NCBI RefSeq assembly: GCF_000372725.1
Contig: NW_005200317.1
Coordinates: 46,211 to 110,210, forward strand
Length of the DNA: 64,000 nucleotides
Direction: 5' to 3'
Source of the DNA: Emiliania huxleyi CCMP1516
Taxonomy: Eukaryota > Haptophyta > Isochrysidales > Noelaerhabdaceae
Of the stretch, positions 34,501 through 44,695 are shown one piece after another. Under the pieces are notes generated by a model. The model made no database searches, was not told where the DNA came from, and saw only the letters and a program-made list of their open reading frames with translations. Made by a program: the position numbers and the translations under genes. Every line of letters starts with the position of its first letter. Within the stretch, counting starts at the first letter, position 1.

Positions 34501-35431
34501 GTACCGGGCGGGTGTCGGTCAGATATTGATTAATTCATCATCAGTTTATAATTCATCATCAATTTAATAGCGCGCGCCTACCGGGCGGTGTCGGTCGCAG
34601 CTTTCGGCCGTCTCAGGCCATCTGTGCGTGTTGTGCCATCTGTGCGCGCTAGTTTCGAATTAATCAATTAAGCGCGCCGCTGCGACGGGACAAACGCGTC
34701 AAAGTGCGACGGGAACCAAAAGACGGAGTAGGGCCGGGTGCGGTCCACGTCGCTCAGCACCTATTCACAGCGCGGCGAAGCCAGCTCACACTCGCGCGGC
34801 CGACGAGGTAGCCTCGGCACTGTCTTGATGGCGAGAGGTGGGGAGATATGGGGAGAGACGGTCAGAGACGGAGAGATGGAGATACGAGGAGATGTGGCGA
34901 GATATCGCGAGATGCCAGATTCGCGTCGAGCAAGAGGATCACGGCGTCGATGGCGTGTCGTCTCGCCGCCGCATCGACGGCCGAGACGAGGACGCCGTTG
35001 CCGCGGCCCCAGTACGCCTCGGGAAGCGGCACGTCGATGAAGCCGAACCGCGACGAGCGGGCGTCGGTGGCGGCGGACGGCGCGCTCTCCGTCGGCAGTC
35101 GGCCGTCGCCGCCCGCTGCGAGCAGCGACGCCTCGGAGAAGGTGTAGACTCTGTCCGGGTCAGGGAGCACTCCGGGCCGAAACGCCGCGTTCCACACCAC
35201 GGCGTGACCGAGGTCGACGAGGGCGGCGCCGAGCGTCGAGAGTTGGCTCTGGTAGGCGCCAAATCCCCACGGCCACGCGGGAGCGATGAGGAGCACCCTC
35301 AGTTTGCCGTCGCCGCCGTCGACGCACGCGGAGGGAGGATTGGAGGGCGCGACGCCGCTAACCGCTGCGACGACCAGGGAAGGCGAGAGGAGGGCGGTGA
35401 AGAGCAGCAGCGAGCGAGCGAGCGCTGTCAT
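28555..35431 (-). CDS. GT-B glycosyltransferase (group 1/GT4-like) with long C-terminal extension
   Basis: Exons in phase: 35431-34916, 34760-34681, 34496-34451, 34290-33261, 32613-32540, 31993-31916, 31536-31519, 31352-31233, 29937-29901, 29508-29422, 29223-29159, 29083-29042, 28909-28859, possibly one near 28,820-28,780, and 28610-28555. N-terminal hydrophobic signal/anchor MTALARSLLLFTALLS, then a Rossmann start KLRVLLIAPAWPWGFGAYQS. Exon 4 carries the donor-site motif MPSKSEGFGLPLLEAQRVG (E-x7-E of GT-B retaining enzymes) and an acidic Glu/Ala tract. It likely transfers sugar in the ER/Golgi lumen (inference). Later exons (AGLKAAPTEPTAGVGVRVLK, GGWHFKFPDTNVFFLLTRH) were not recognised. 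A long open frame past 33,261 into poly-Gly is better explained as intron. Confidence 0.72.
29510..29755. repeat. Four units of a ~61-bp repeat in glycosyltransferase intron 9
   Basis: CTGTTCACAGCTGCAGGTGTG, AAGAGACGCCGTTCACACCA, GAGCTGTCCTCTAGCTCGTC; related to the 68-bp array above 29.9 kb. Confidence 0.85.
29932..31155. repeat. 68-bp array, about 18 units, each with an acceptor and exon 9 edge (glycosyltransferase intron 8)
   Basis: Unit: GAGCACCTGTTCACAGCAGC, AGGTGTGAAGAGACGCCGTT, CACAGCGCGAGGCTCCGTCC, GAGCAGAC. On the minus strand every unit holds GTGAACAG followed by GTGCTCGTCTGCTCGGAC, identical to the start of exon 9. Confidence 0.93.
31565..32045. repeat. GGGGAGATAT tracts in the glycosyltransferase gene
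   Basis: 10-bp GGGGAGATAT/GGGGAGATAC units at 31,565-31,870 and 31,996-32,045. Similar short tracts occur at 2205-2235, 34,838-34,860 and 39,335-39,365. Confidence 0.85.
34291..34450 (-). mobile_element. Introner family 1, copy forming a whole intron (glycosyltransferase intron 3)
   Basis: The complete 160-bp intron is one copy of the element. Near-identical 9-mers GCAGAGCAG (donor side) and GCGGAGCAG (exon 4 start) flank it. The element begins CTAGAAGCGGA and contains AGCGCTCGAG and CTCACGCGGTGCT; it ends in AG. The GC donor is the first two bases of the duplicated target. Confidence 0.75.
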
Positions 35432-35549
35432 CGAGCGGCCGCCGGGCCGGCTGAGGTCAAGAAAAAGACAAAATCGGCGATACATTCCTCTAACACAAAA
35501 AAAATACAGAGAACGCCACGGGAAGCGCCCGCCGGTGCCAGACTTGTCG
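35432..35549. promoter_or_regulatory. Short divergent intergenic region
   Basis: 118 bp between the start codons of the glycosyltransferase (-) and LRR copy B (+), so the two probably share a compact bidirectional promoter. No TATA box was seen; an A-run precedes copy B. Confidence 0.35.
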
Positions 35550-36927
35550 ATGCTTTCCCGTTTCGCGAAGTCGCTGCCCTGCCTCCACCGCCGCGACGTC
35601 CCGACGCCCGCCGACACCGCCGCGCCGACGCAGCCGGCCGCCGCCCTCCCCTCCGCCACCGATCTCGGCGTGAGCGAGGAGAAGCTGGCGGAGTGGCGCA
35701 AGCTCGGCGGCGGCGACCTCGAGCCGGTCCTCGCGAGCGGCGCCGTCGCCCTCCTCGACGCGCAGTGGATCATCAGCCACGCCGAGGCGGGCGGCGTCCT
35801 CACGCACCGCCAGGCTCTGCCCAAAGAGGCCTTCCTCTCCCTCGCCGACCTCGTCGAGGCGACCACCTCGAACCCGTACGGAGATTGGCTTCCCGTCGGC
35901 GCGCTCTCCTACCCGTGGCTGACCAAGGACCACCCCGACCCGCGCGGAGCCAACCTCTCCCGCGTCGCGAGGGCGCTCAAGGTCCTGCTCAGCCGCCCCG
36001 ACCTCATCCCGCGGCTCGGCGTCTTTTGGGACTTCGGCTCGCTGCACCAGCACCCCGACCCCCCCAACGGCGTCCTGCGCACCGAGGAGCAGAACGCGCT
36101 CTTCAAGCAGGGTTTGGGCTGCCTCGGCACGCTCTACTCCCACAAGTACACACGCGTGCTGCGGCTGACCTCCTTCCCGGACGGCCACAAGGCGGAGGAC
36201 CAGGCCGAGGGCACCAACGTGGCCAAGTACTTTGACCGCGGCTGGTGCGCCACCGAGAACGCCTGGGCGAGCCTGACCAAGGTCTATGCCCTCTCGCTCG
36301 ACCTCGGCAAGATGCGCGCCGGCAGGGAGTACGACTACTGGAGCCTCATGTTCGACTGCACCCAGGACGGCGGCCGGCGCCCTCCGCTGCTGCCGTCTGC
36401 CTTCGCGGCGGAGCTGGAGACGAAGAGCTTCACCAACGGCAAGGACGACAAGCCGCTGGTGAAGCGGCTGTACGAGGCCGCCTTCGAGGAGCAGTTTGGC
36501 ATGGCGACCGTGCTGCACTACGGCGGCCTCGGCTGGGGCGACGCGGAGGCGGCGCAGCTGGCGGAGGTCCTCGCGAGCGGGGCAGCGCCGCAGCTCGAGG
36601 AGCTCGCTCTCTTCGCCAATAAGATTGGCGACGAGGGCTGCAAGGCGCTGGCCGACGCCCTCGGCAAGGAGGGGGCAGCGCCGCGGCTCGAGAAGCTCGA
36701 GCTCCATGGCAACGAGATTGGCGACGAGGGCTGCAAGGCGCTGGCCGCCGCCCTCAAGGAGGGGGCCGCCCCGAGCTTGAAGGCGCGAGACGCCCCCCTC
36801 GCCACACGCCCCTCCCCCGCCCAATGCTGATCGCACCTCCCCTCGCGTGCAGACGCTCCGCGTGGACAACGAGAAGCAGCCTGAGCTGGTGGCCGTGTGC
36901 GAGGAGCGCGGCATCGACCTCTGCTGA
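35550..36927 (+). CDS. HET/TIR-like domain plus LRR protein, copy B
   Basis: Exons 35550-36782 and 36853-36927 (GC donor), 435 aa. Same layout as the copy at 7.3-8.8 kb, but it starts MLSRFAKSLPCLHRR, so the MGC acylation motif is missing; the Pro/Ala segment is present once. The central motifs are intact: LSYPWLTKDHPDPRG, GVFWDFGSLHQHPDP, RTEEQNALFKQGL, YFDRGWCATENAW. Two full RNI-type repeats (IGDEGCKALADALGKEG) are followed by TLRVDNEKQPELVAVCEERG. It is divergent from the glycosyltransferase gene, with 118 bp between start codons. The start chosen is the first ATG of the open frame that sits directly before conserved sequence; longer in-frame extensions look non-coding. Confidence 0.7.
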
Positions 36928-37567
36928 GCCTCTCCAGCCCCGGCCGGGCGGCGAGGGCGCGGGGCCCGGCGGGACCGCCGTGCGAGCTCGGCAGAGAGCG
37001 TCACAGACCGGCACGGCCGCGTGTGCAGCTAGTCAGAGTCGCCCACAATCATGCAGATGGACCTTCATTGCTTGCGCGTTTTGCCCAGATGTGTTGTGCG
37101 AGCGCATTGCCATTGGCGCGCGTGCGCGCGGGGGAGGGAGGCCGAGGGGCGAGGGAGACGTGGCGTACTAACACTCTACAAACCAGACTTTTTGTAATCG
37201 TACCAGACATCGGAAAAAGAGGGGGGAGGGCGAGGAGGTGCGCTGCAGCGCGCAGACCGGCACCGGCACCGGTGCGCCGGGACCGCGGGAGGGTGCCGGT
37301 CGCTCGGTCGTCATCGGATAACGACGCACCATCCTCCCGCGTACTCGTCGCTTATGTGTACTCTCGAGTGACCTCGCATGGTGTAAAGCCGTGGTGTGTA
37401 GCCTCACGCCGCGCGAGGCAGCAGCTCCACCTCTCCCGGGCTGGTGGGGCGGGAGGCCCGCTCGAGCCGCGACAGCTGGCCTATTGACGAGAATCTCCCA
37501 TTACGTGTCAAGAGCTGCTGAGCCTCAAGCTGTTCATTATTCCTCGTGAGGGCACAACCGCTGTGAC

Positions 37568-38603
37568 TAATATCTCGCTACAGCTCGCCTCGCAGCTCGG
37601 CGATCTCGTCCACATCTCCCCTTCATCTCGTCCAGATCTCGCTACAGCTCGCCTCGCAGCTCGGCGATCTCGTCCACATCTCCCCTTCATCTCGTCCATA
37701 TCTCGCTACAGCTTGCCTCGCAGCTCGGCGATCTCGTCCACATCTCCCCTTCATCTCGTCCAGATCTCGCTACAGCTCGCCTCGCAGCTCGGCGATCTCG
37801 CCCACATCTCCCCTTCATCTCGTCCAGATCTCGCTACAGCTCGCCTCGCAGCTCGGCGATCTCGTCCACATCTCCCCTTCATCTCGTCCATATCTCGCTA
37901 CAGCTCGCCTCGCAGCTCGGCGATCTCGTCCACATCTCCCCTTCATCTCGTCCATATCTCGCTACAGCTCGCCTCGCAGCTCGGCGATCTCGCCCACATC
38001 TCCCCTTCATCTCGTCCAGATCTCGCTGCAGCTCGCCTCGCAGCTCGGCGATCTCGTCCACATCTCCCCTTCATCTCGTCCAGATCTCGCTGCAGCTCGC
38101 CTCGCAGCTCGGCGATCTCGCCCACATCTCCCCTTCATCTCGTCCATATCTCGCTACAGCTCGCCTCGCAGCTCGGCGATCTCGTCCACATCTCCCCTTC
38201 ATCTCGTCCAGATCTCGCTACAGCTCGCCTCGCAGCTCGGCGATCTCGTCCACATCTCCCCTTCATCTCGTCCATATCTCGCTGCAGCTCGCCTCGCAGC
38301 TCGGCGATCTCGTCCACATCTCCCCTTCATCTCGTCCATATCTCGCTACAGCTTGCCTCGCAGCTCGGCGATCTCGCCCACATCTCCCCTTCATCTCGTC
38401 CATATCTCGCTACAGCTTGCCTCGCAGCTCGGCGATCTCGCCCACATCTCCCCTTCATCTCGTCCAGATCTCGCTACAGCTCGCCTCGCAGCTCGGCGAT
38501 CTCGTCCACATCTCCCCTTCATCTCGTCCATATCTCGCTACAGCTCGCCTCGCAGCTCGGCGATCTCGTCCACATCTCCCCTTCATCTCGTCCAGATCTC
38601 GGT
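37568..38603. repeat. 64-bp minisatellite, about 16 units, below the GTPase gene
   Basis: Unit: TATCTCGCTACAGCTCGCCT, CGCAGCTCGGCGATCTCGTC, CACATCTCCCCTTCATCTCG, TCCA. The GTPase stop codon lies at its upper edge. Confidence 0.93.
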
Positions 38604-41160
38604 AGAATTTGGGTTGCATCTCGGCTGCATCTCGCCAGCTGATCGCCCTCGCCAGCGGCGCGTGGCGCGCGCGCAACGGCGGCAGTATCGCGCAGTGCAG
38701 ACGGCGAGGAGGGAGGCGGCCAGCGGCAGCAGCAGGTTGTCCAGGTCCGCCACTGGGTTGAACACCACCGCCTCGTACCACTCGACAGCCGCCTTTAACT
38801 GATAAATATGAATTACTCGCCCAATTAATTAATCGCCTTCGTACCACTCGACAGCCGCCTTCAACTGATAAATATGAATTACTCGCCCAATTCACTGATT
38901 TCATCGCCTCGTACCACTCGACAGTCGCCTTTAATTGATAAATATGAATTCATCGCCCAATTAATTAATCGCCTTCGTACCACTCGACAGTCGCCTTTAA
39001 TTGATAAATATGAATGAATCGCCCAATTAATTAATCGCCTTCGTACCACTCGACAGTCGCCTTTAATTGATAAATATGAATGACTCGCCCAATTAGTTAA
39101 TCGCCTTTCGTACCACTCGACAGTCGCCTTTAATTGATAAATATGAATGAATCGCCCAATTAATTAATCGCCTTTCGTACCACTCGACAGCCACCTCCCC
39201 CGCCGCCGTCTCCCAGACCTGTTCACAATTTCCTGTTGTTGAGAAGGAAATACGTCCTATGGCGCTGCGGGCTGGTCTGTGAGAGGGTGAGGTGTGAGCC
39301 CTGAAGGCCCTGGGGATGGGGGGACACTATCTCCCCGTATCTCCCCATATCTCCCCATATCTCCCAGACCGACGCAGTAGCTGCGGCGACGGGCGAGAAC
39401 TGGGCGAGCGCAGCCAGCCTGCGAAGACGCAGCTTGAGCTCATTAACTCGTATCATAGTGATTATGGATGCCAATCTATCTGAGAAGCAAAACTTGGCTT
39501 GGCCAACAAAGAACCCTGCACAAAGATCGCAAGGGCGGGGACCTGTTCCTTTTTACCCATCTCACAGTAGAGAGGTGTCCGTTTTTATTTATTTATTTAA
39601 AGCTTGGCCAGCCTGGGCAGCAGCTCCACCGACGCCAGCAGCAGCCAGCAGCCCACCTCCGCGAGATCGGCCGAGATTAGTTCATCTTGATTGCTATTAA
39701 TTAACAGCAGCCAGCAGCCGACCTGTGGTCACACCAGATCACACCGGATCACGCGGTCACAGGACGCGGCCCCAGCTCTTAAGGCAGCAGCAGCCGGCAG
39801 CCCACCTCGGCGAGGGCGCTCACGGCCACGTAGCGGAAGGTGAGGATGCCTATGAATTGAATTATTAAGATCAATCTTCAGATTGTGTAATGCGCTCACG
39901 GCCACGTAGCGGAAGGTGAGGATGCCTATGAATGAATACTAATTGATATTAATCAAGATTCATTAAGGCGCTCACGGCCACGTAGCGGAAGGTGAGGATG
40001 CCTATGAATTGAATTATTAAGATCAATCTTCAGATTATTTAATGCGCTCACGGCCACGTAGCGGAAGGATGCCTATGCATGAATACTAATTGATATTAAT
40101 CAAGATTCATTAAGGCGCTCACGGCCACGTAGCGGAAGGTGAGGATGCCTATGAATTAATACTCATTACTTATTAGTTCAGATTCATCAGTGCGCTCACG
40201 GCCACGTCGCAGAAGGTGAGGATGCCTATGAATTAATACTCATTACTTATTAGTTAAGATTCATCAGTGCGCTCACGACCACGTCGCAGAAGGTGAGGAT
40301 GCCTATGAATTAATACCAATTGATATTAATCAAGATTCATTAAGGCGCTCACGGCCACGTAGCGGAAGGTGAGGATGCCTATGAATGAATACTAATTGAT
40401 ATTAATCAAGATTCATTAAGGCGCTCACGGCCACGTAGCGGAAGGTGAGGATGCCTATGAATTGAATTATTAAGATCAATCTTCAGATTGTGTAATGCGC
40501 TCACGGCCACGTAGCGGAAGGTGAGGATGCCTATGAATTAATACTCATTACTTATTAGTTAAGATTCATCAGTGCGCTCACGGCCACGTCGCAGAAGGTG
40601 AGGATGCCGCCAACGCACAACAGGAAGAGGGCGTGGGACAGCTGGCCGTGGAAGCGCGCATTGAACTCCTCCTCGCCCTTCCCCGCCTCCAGCGCCAGCC
40701 TCTCGTGATACTCTGCCGCCGCCGGCCCAACGCAGCCGCTAAAGTAGGAATGACAACAATCAGAATGGTAACGATATAACAACAACAGTGAGGATCACAA
40801 CCACAGTAGAGTAATGGCAATAGTAAGTAGCGATGCTCATGAATACCAATACACAGTGATGATAAGAAATAGTGATGCCACTAATCATAATAGTAATAAC
40901 AACAACAACAACAGTATCATAGATAATAATAAACCTCAGAGTGTCGTTGCAGCGCTCGACGCGCGCGTGGAAGCGGCGGCGGGAGGGCAGCAACACGGCG
41001 CGGAGGGCGGCGAGGGAGGCGGCGCAGCGAGACCAGAGCAGGCGGCACTGGGCGTGTGACGCGCGGAAGTTGGCGTCGCCTGAATACGTTTCAATAACTG
41101 TTTGTCTCTCTGTCTCTCTGTCTCTCTGTCTCTCTGTCTCTCTGTCTCTCTGTCTCTCTG

Positions 41161-41221
<61 letters not shown>

Positions 41222-44200
41222 GTCTCTCTCTCTCTCTCCCTCCCCTCCTCAATCCCCGCTATATCTCGACGCCATCTCGGCTACCTCCCGCCGGCCGCTT
41301 TCCGAACCGCCGCCACGTCCGCCGCCGCCAGCCGCCCCCCCGCCCCCCCGCCAAACACGCGCCTATCAATTAAAATGCGTATGAGTTAATATTCATTAAT
41401 CTCAGCCGCCCCCCCCGCCAAACACGCGCCGGCGCAGCGCCCGCTCGGCGGCGGCGACGGAGGCGGCGAGGGAGGAAGCGAGGCGAGACTCGACCATCGG
41501 CAGCGGGAGCGCCTCCGCATCCGCCTGTGTGTGAACGACCGGCGGCGTGACCGACCAAAGTTCGTCGAGCCGCAGCGGAGCGCTCCTCTCGGCATCCGCC
41601 CGCAGCGTCGCCAGCGCCGTCGCGCGGGCCTGGTGGTGGACGGCGCCAGTAGGGGTGAGTTAGTGCGTCGTCGAATCTTAACAACGAGTGCCTCGTTGTG
41701 GAAGGCGTCAGTGAGTAGTTAATCAGCCATCGACTCTTAACAACTCGTCTTGACAATGAAGGAGATCAATCTGTTGATCATTTCATAACTGCCTCTGTAA
41801 TCAATAATTAATCAACGGGATCTCGTTGTTGAACGAGTCAATCTGTTGATCATTTCATAACTGCCTCTGTAATCAATAATTCATCAACGGGGTCGCCTCG
41901 TTGTTGAAAGAGTCGATGACGGAGCCGGCCGTCGGGATGGCGTTTGCGTTGAGCGCCTCCACCAGCTTCCGCACCGCCCCCGCCAGCTCCTTGCCACTGC
42001 CCCACACCCTCCCATTCCCATTTGCCATCGCCATCGCGTCTGCTGCAGTCGTCCCAACGCGCGACGCAACTGCCCGCTCCGCCGCCTCCGCCTCCTCCGC
42101 CTCCTCCGCCTCCGCCTCCGCCTCCGCCGCTGGCGCCCGCCTCCTCCTCCGTTGCGCAACAGAGCCGACCCACTCCCGCACTACCTGCATGCCCGCCCGG
42201 TACTCTGCCGCTAGCTGATCGGGCGGGAGGTCGCAGAGGGACGTTCGGGAAGGGTGGGGCTGCGGTAAGCCAAGGCCGCGCATGCCGCCGAAGGAGCGCA
42301 GTGTGCGGCGGATGGCGTTGAGCTGCCCCGCCTGCGCGTCGAGTTGACAACGAGTTGACAACGAGTTCACAACGAATTAACGACGAATTAACGACGAATT
42401 CACAAAGAATTCACAACGAATTAACAACGAATTCACAACGAGTTCACAACGAGTTCACAGCTAGCTAACACCGAGTCAGAGCTGCCTGGGCTTCTCGGAC
42501 AATCCCGGGTACTCTCGGGTACTCTCGGGTACTCTCGGGTGCTCTCGGGTACTCTCGGGTACTCTCGGGTCCTCTCGGCTCCTCTCGGGTCCTCTCGGGT
42601 ACTCTCGGCTCCTCTCGGGTCCTCTCGGCTGCCCCGCCTGCGCGTCCGTCGGAGCGTGCTCGACCTACAAGTCACGAATCCGCCAACAACCTCGGGGGCG
42701 GGAAGGCGGTACTGTGCAGCGTCTTCAGAGCACCGCGTGAATACGAGGGGGGCGACTACAGTGAACACGGCCGAATACAGCTGAGTACGTACTCTCGAGC
42801 GCTTGTTGGAGTGTAAGAATACGTATGTCTGCTTCTAGGCGGCTAGACCGGCTGCAGCGCCTGCCGCAAGGACTCCTCCACCTCAATTAAGTACCCTTAA
42901 TGGAGGGGTAGTAATTAGTTCATTGAGCCGCCTGCCGCAAGGACTCCTCGACCGACCTTAATTCATTTCCCTTCATTAATTACCCTCAATTAACGAGTCA
43001 TAACTAAGCGCCTGCCGCAGATACTCCTCCACCGACCCTCCTTGCAAGAAGTCGCGCTGCACAAGCCTGTGACTAACCACCTCTGATTAGATAGGGACGA
43101 TTGGTGAACTAATTAAAGACGTCGCACACGCCTGGACTCAATCCCCTCCAATTAATTCATCACGACTCGTTAATGACTTAAAGACGTCGGCGCTGCACAC
43201 GCCAGAGCATTGCAGGAGGAGCCCACCGCCGCCGCGCCGCGCCGCGACCCTTGCCTCCGCCTTCCTCGCCGCCGCCGCCATCGCCACTGTCGCTCCCCTC
43301 GCCGCCGCCGCCCTCGCCCTCTCCCCCTCCTCCTCCGCCCGCCTCGCCGCTAGTGCGGCGCCAGAACTCCGACGCCAGCTGCGCGGCGAAGGCCAGCTTC
43401 GCGATGTCCGCCTGTAATTACTTATCAGAGCCTTTAACTAATTATTAATTAACAGCGAAGGCCAGCTTCGCGATGTCCGCCTCGCGGATGGTCTCCACCT
43501 TTCATTTAAGGAAAGGCGATTCGGTACTTGAGAGTGAACTAAAAAGGCGCCGCCCCTCTCGAGTAGTCTCCACCTTCCATACAATGAAAAACAAACTCAT
43601 TCATTGGTTATCATTGAAAGGGCCGCCTCTCGGACGGCCCTCCACCAGATTGTAGAGCACCGCCGCCGCGGACAGCACCTAGAAAGTTCCTAGAAGGCTC
43701 CTGAAGGTTCCTAGAAGGTTCCGAGAATGAGCACCGCCGCCGCGGACAGCACCTGCTCGAGATTACCCGAGATTACCCGAGATTGCCCGAGATTACCCGA
43801 GCCGCAGCGGACAGCGCCGCAAACGCAAAGATGCGGTCGTCGTACGCAGCCGCCTTCCCCGTCCCCTCGAACCCCTCGGTGTCGAGAAAGAGAACCGTGG
43901 CGCCTGTACTTGATTACCCTGTGGTTAGTCAAGTACGACTCGTTAAACAACTAAAGAAAGAGGACCCTTCGCGCCTGTACTCAATTACCCTGTGGTTAGT
44001 CAAGTGCGACTCGTTAAACAATTAAAGAAAGAGGACCGTGGCGCCTCCGGGGCCTCCGAACGCCTCGGCGCGCTGCCCGTACAGCCACACTCCTTTGGTC
44101 TGCGCGTCCCGCCGGTGCCCGACCTGCTCGGGTAATCTCGGGTAATCTCGGGCAATCTCGGGTAATCTCGGGTAATCCCGCCGGTGCCCGACCTACTCGC

Positions 44201-44695
44201 GGCCACCGGCGTGTGAAGAGACGGGATGGATGGGGCAATGGTGGCGTGCACCGGAGGCGCCTCACATGTACATGTGCGCGTGACAGGTCCCGCACGTGTG
44301 TGTGACTGGAGTGTGAACTGTCTACGAGAGTGGCCTGGAGCCGCGGTGCTTTGTGAGCTGTCTATGTTTTTAAGTGTCCTGGAGCCGCGGTTGTTGTGAC
44401 ATGTCTATGAAAGTGTCCTGGAAGCCCTCGCTGCAGTTGAGCCGCATCAGCTGGTTGAGCAGAAACGACTTGCCGCTCCGGTACTGGCCGATCGCTGCCA
44501 CCACCGCCACCGGCCCGCGCAGGCCAGCGACGTAGTCCAGCGCCTCGGGCTGCAGCGCCTGCATGTACCGACGCGGCTGAGGCGCGGTGCCTGTGTGTAC
44601 TTGCTTGTGAATGTGTGTGTGTACGGTGGCCAGAGGCCCTCTGAAGCGCCCGGGTCATCGCCGCCGTGCCGCTCTACGTCCAGTGTTGCAAACAT
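38583..44695 (-). CDS. GBP/atlastin-like dynamin-superfamily GTPase, about 20 exons
   Basis: Exons: 44695-44648, 44558-~44418, 44123-44045, 43903-43818, 43678-43646, 43498-43481, 43411-43203, 43066-43033, 42881-42849, 42664-42638, 42331-41897, 41629-41430, 41362-41292, 41079-40935, 40738-40608, 39849-39806, 39656-39604, 39418-39370, 39218-39195, 38792-38583; about 690 aa. P-loop AAIGQYRSGKSFLLNQL, switch region HRRDAQTKGVWLYG, G3 LDTEGFEG, and LVQRDFLQ for the GBP-type RD motif. The middle domain has RKLVEALNANAIP. C-terminal hydrophobic stretches (LSHALFLLCVGGILTF; VGCWLLLASVELL; NLLLPLAASLLAVC) suggest a membrane-shaping, atlastin/Sey1-like protein on the ER. Exon 2 to 3 needs an odd GA donor or an unseen mini-exon. 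Confidence 0.78.
38786..39200. repeat. ~66-bp array, about 6 units, exon-edge copies in GTPase intron 19
   Basis: TACCACTCGACAGYCGCCTT recurs about every 66 bp separated by an AT-rich linker (GATAAATATGAAT); it is the start of exon 20 with its acceptor, seen on the plus strand. Confidence 0.88.
39422..39603 (-). mobile_element. Intron-forming repeat family 2, whole intron (GTPase intron 17)
   Basis: The 185-bp intron starts GCTTTAAATAAATAAATAAA and carries ACGGACACCTCTCTACTGTG, AAAGGAACAGGTCCCCGCCC and TGTGCAGGGTTCTTTG before ending TTCGCAG. The same blocks recur at 11.2, 11.5, 20.0 and 61.1 kb. Confidence 0.7.
39815..40605. repeat. ~75-bp array, about 11 units, exon-edge copies in GTPase intron 15
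   Basis: GCGCTCACGGCCACGTAGCG plus GAAGGTGAGGATGCCTATG recur with AT-rich linkers of two types. On the minus strand each unit has TAG acceptor, ILTFRYVA coding sequence and a GTGAGC donor, so each could act as a mini-exon. Confidence 0.9.
41100..41240. repeat. (TCTCTG)n/(CT)n microsatellite in GTPase intron 13
   Basis: CTGTCTCT repeats passing into pure CT. Confidence 0.92.
42665..42848 (-). mobile_element. Introner family 1, copy forming a whole intron (GTPase intron 9)
   Basis: 184-bp intron with the same core blocks as the 34.3-kb copy: CTAGAAGCAGA, AGCGCTCGAG, CGTATTCACGCGGTGCT, CCGAGGTTG. GTCTAGC at the donor mirrors GTCGAGC at the next exon. GT donor. Confidence 0.75.
43386..43481. 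repeat. 27-bp perfect direct repeat around GTPase intron 6
   Basis: 43,386-43,412 and 43,455-43,481 are identical (GCGAAGGCCAGCTTCGCGAT plus GTCCGCC), separated by an AT-rich 42-bp linker. One lies in exon 7, the other spans the start of the intron. Confidence 0.92.
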
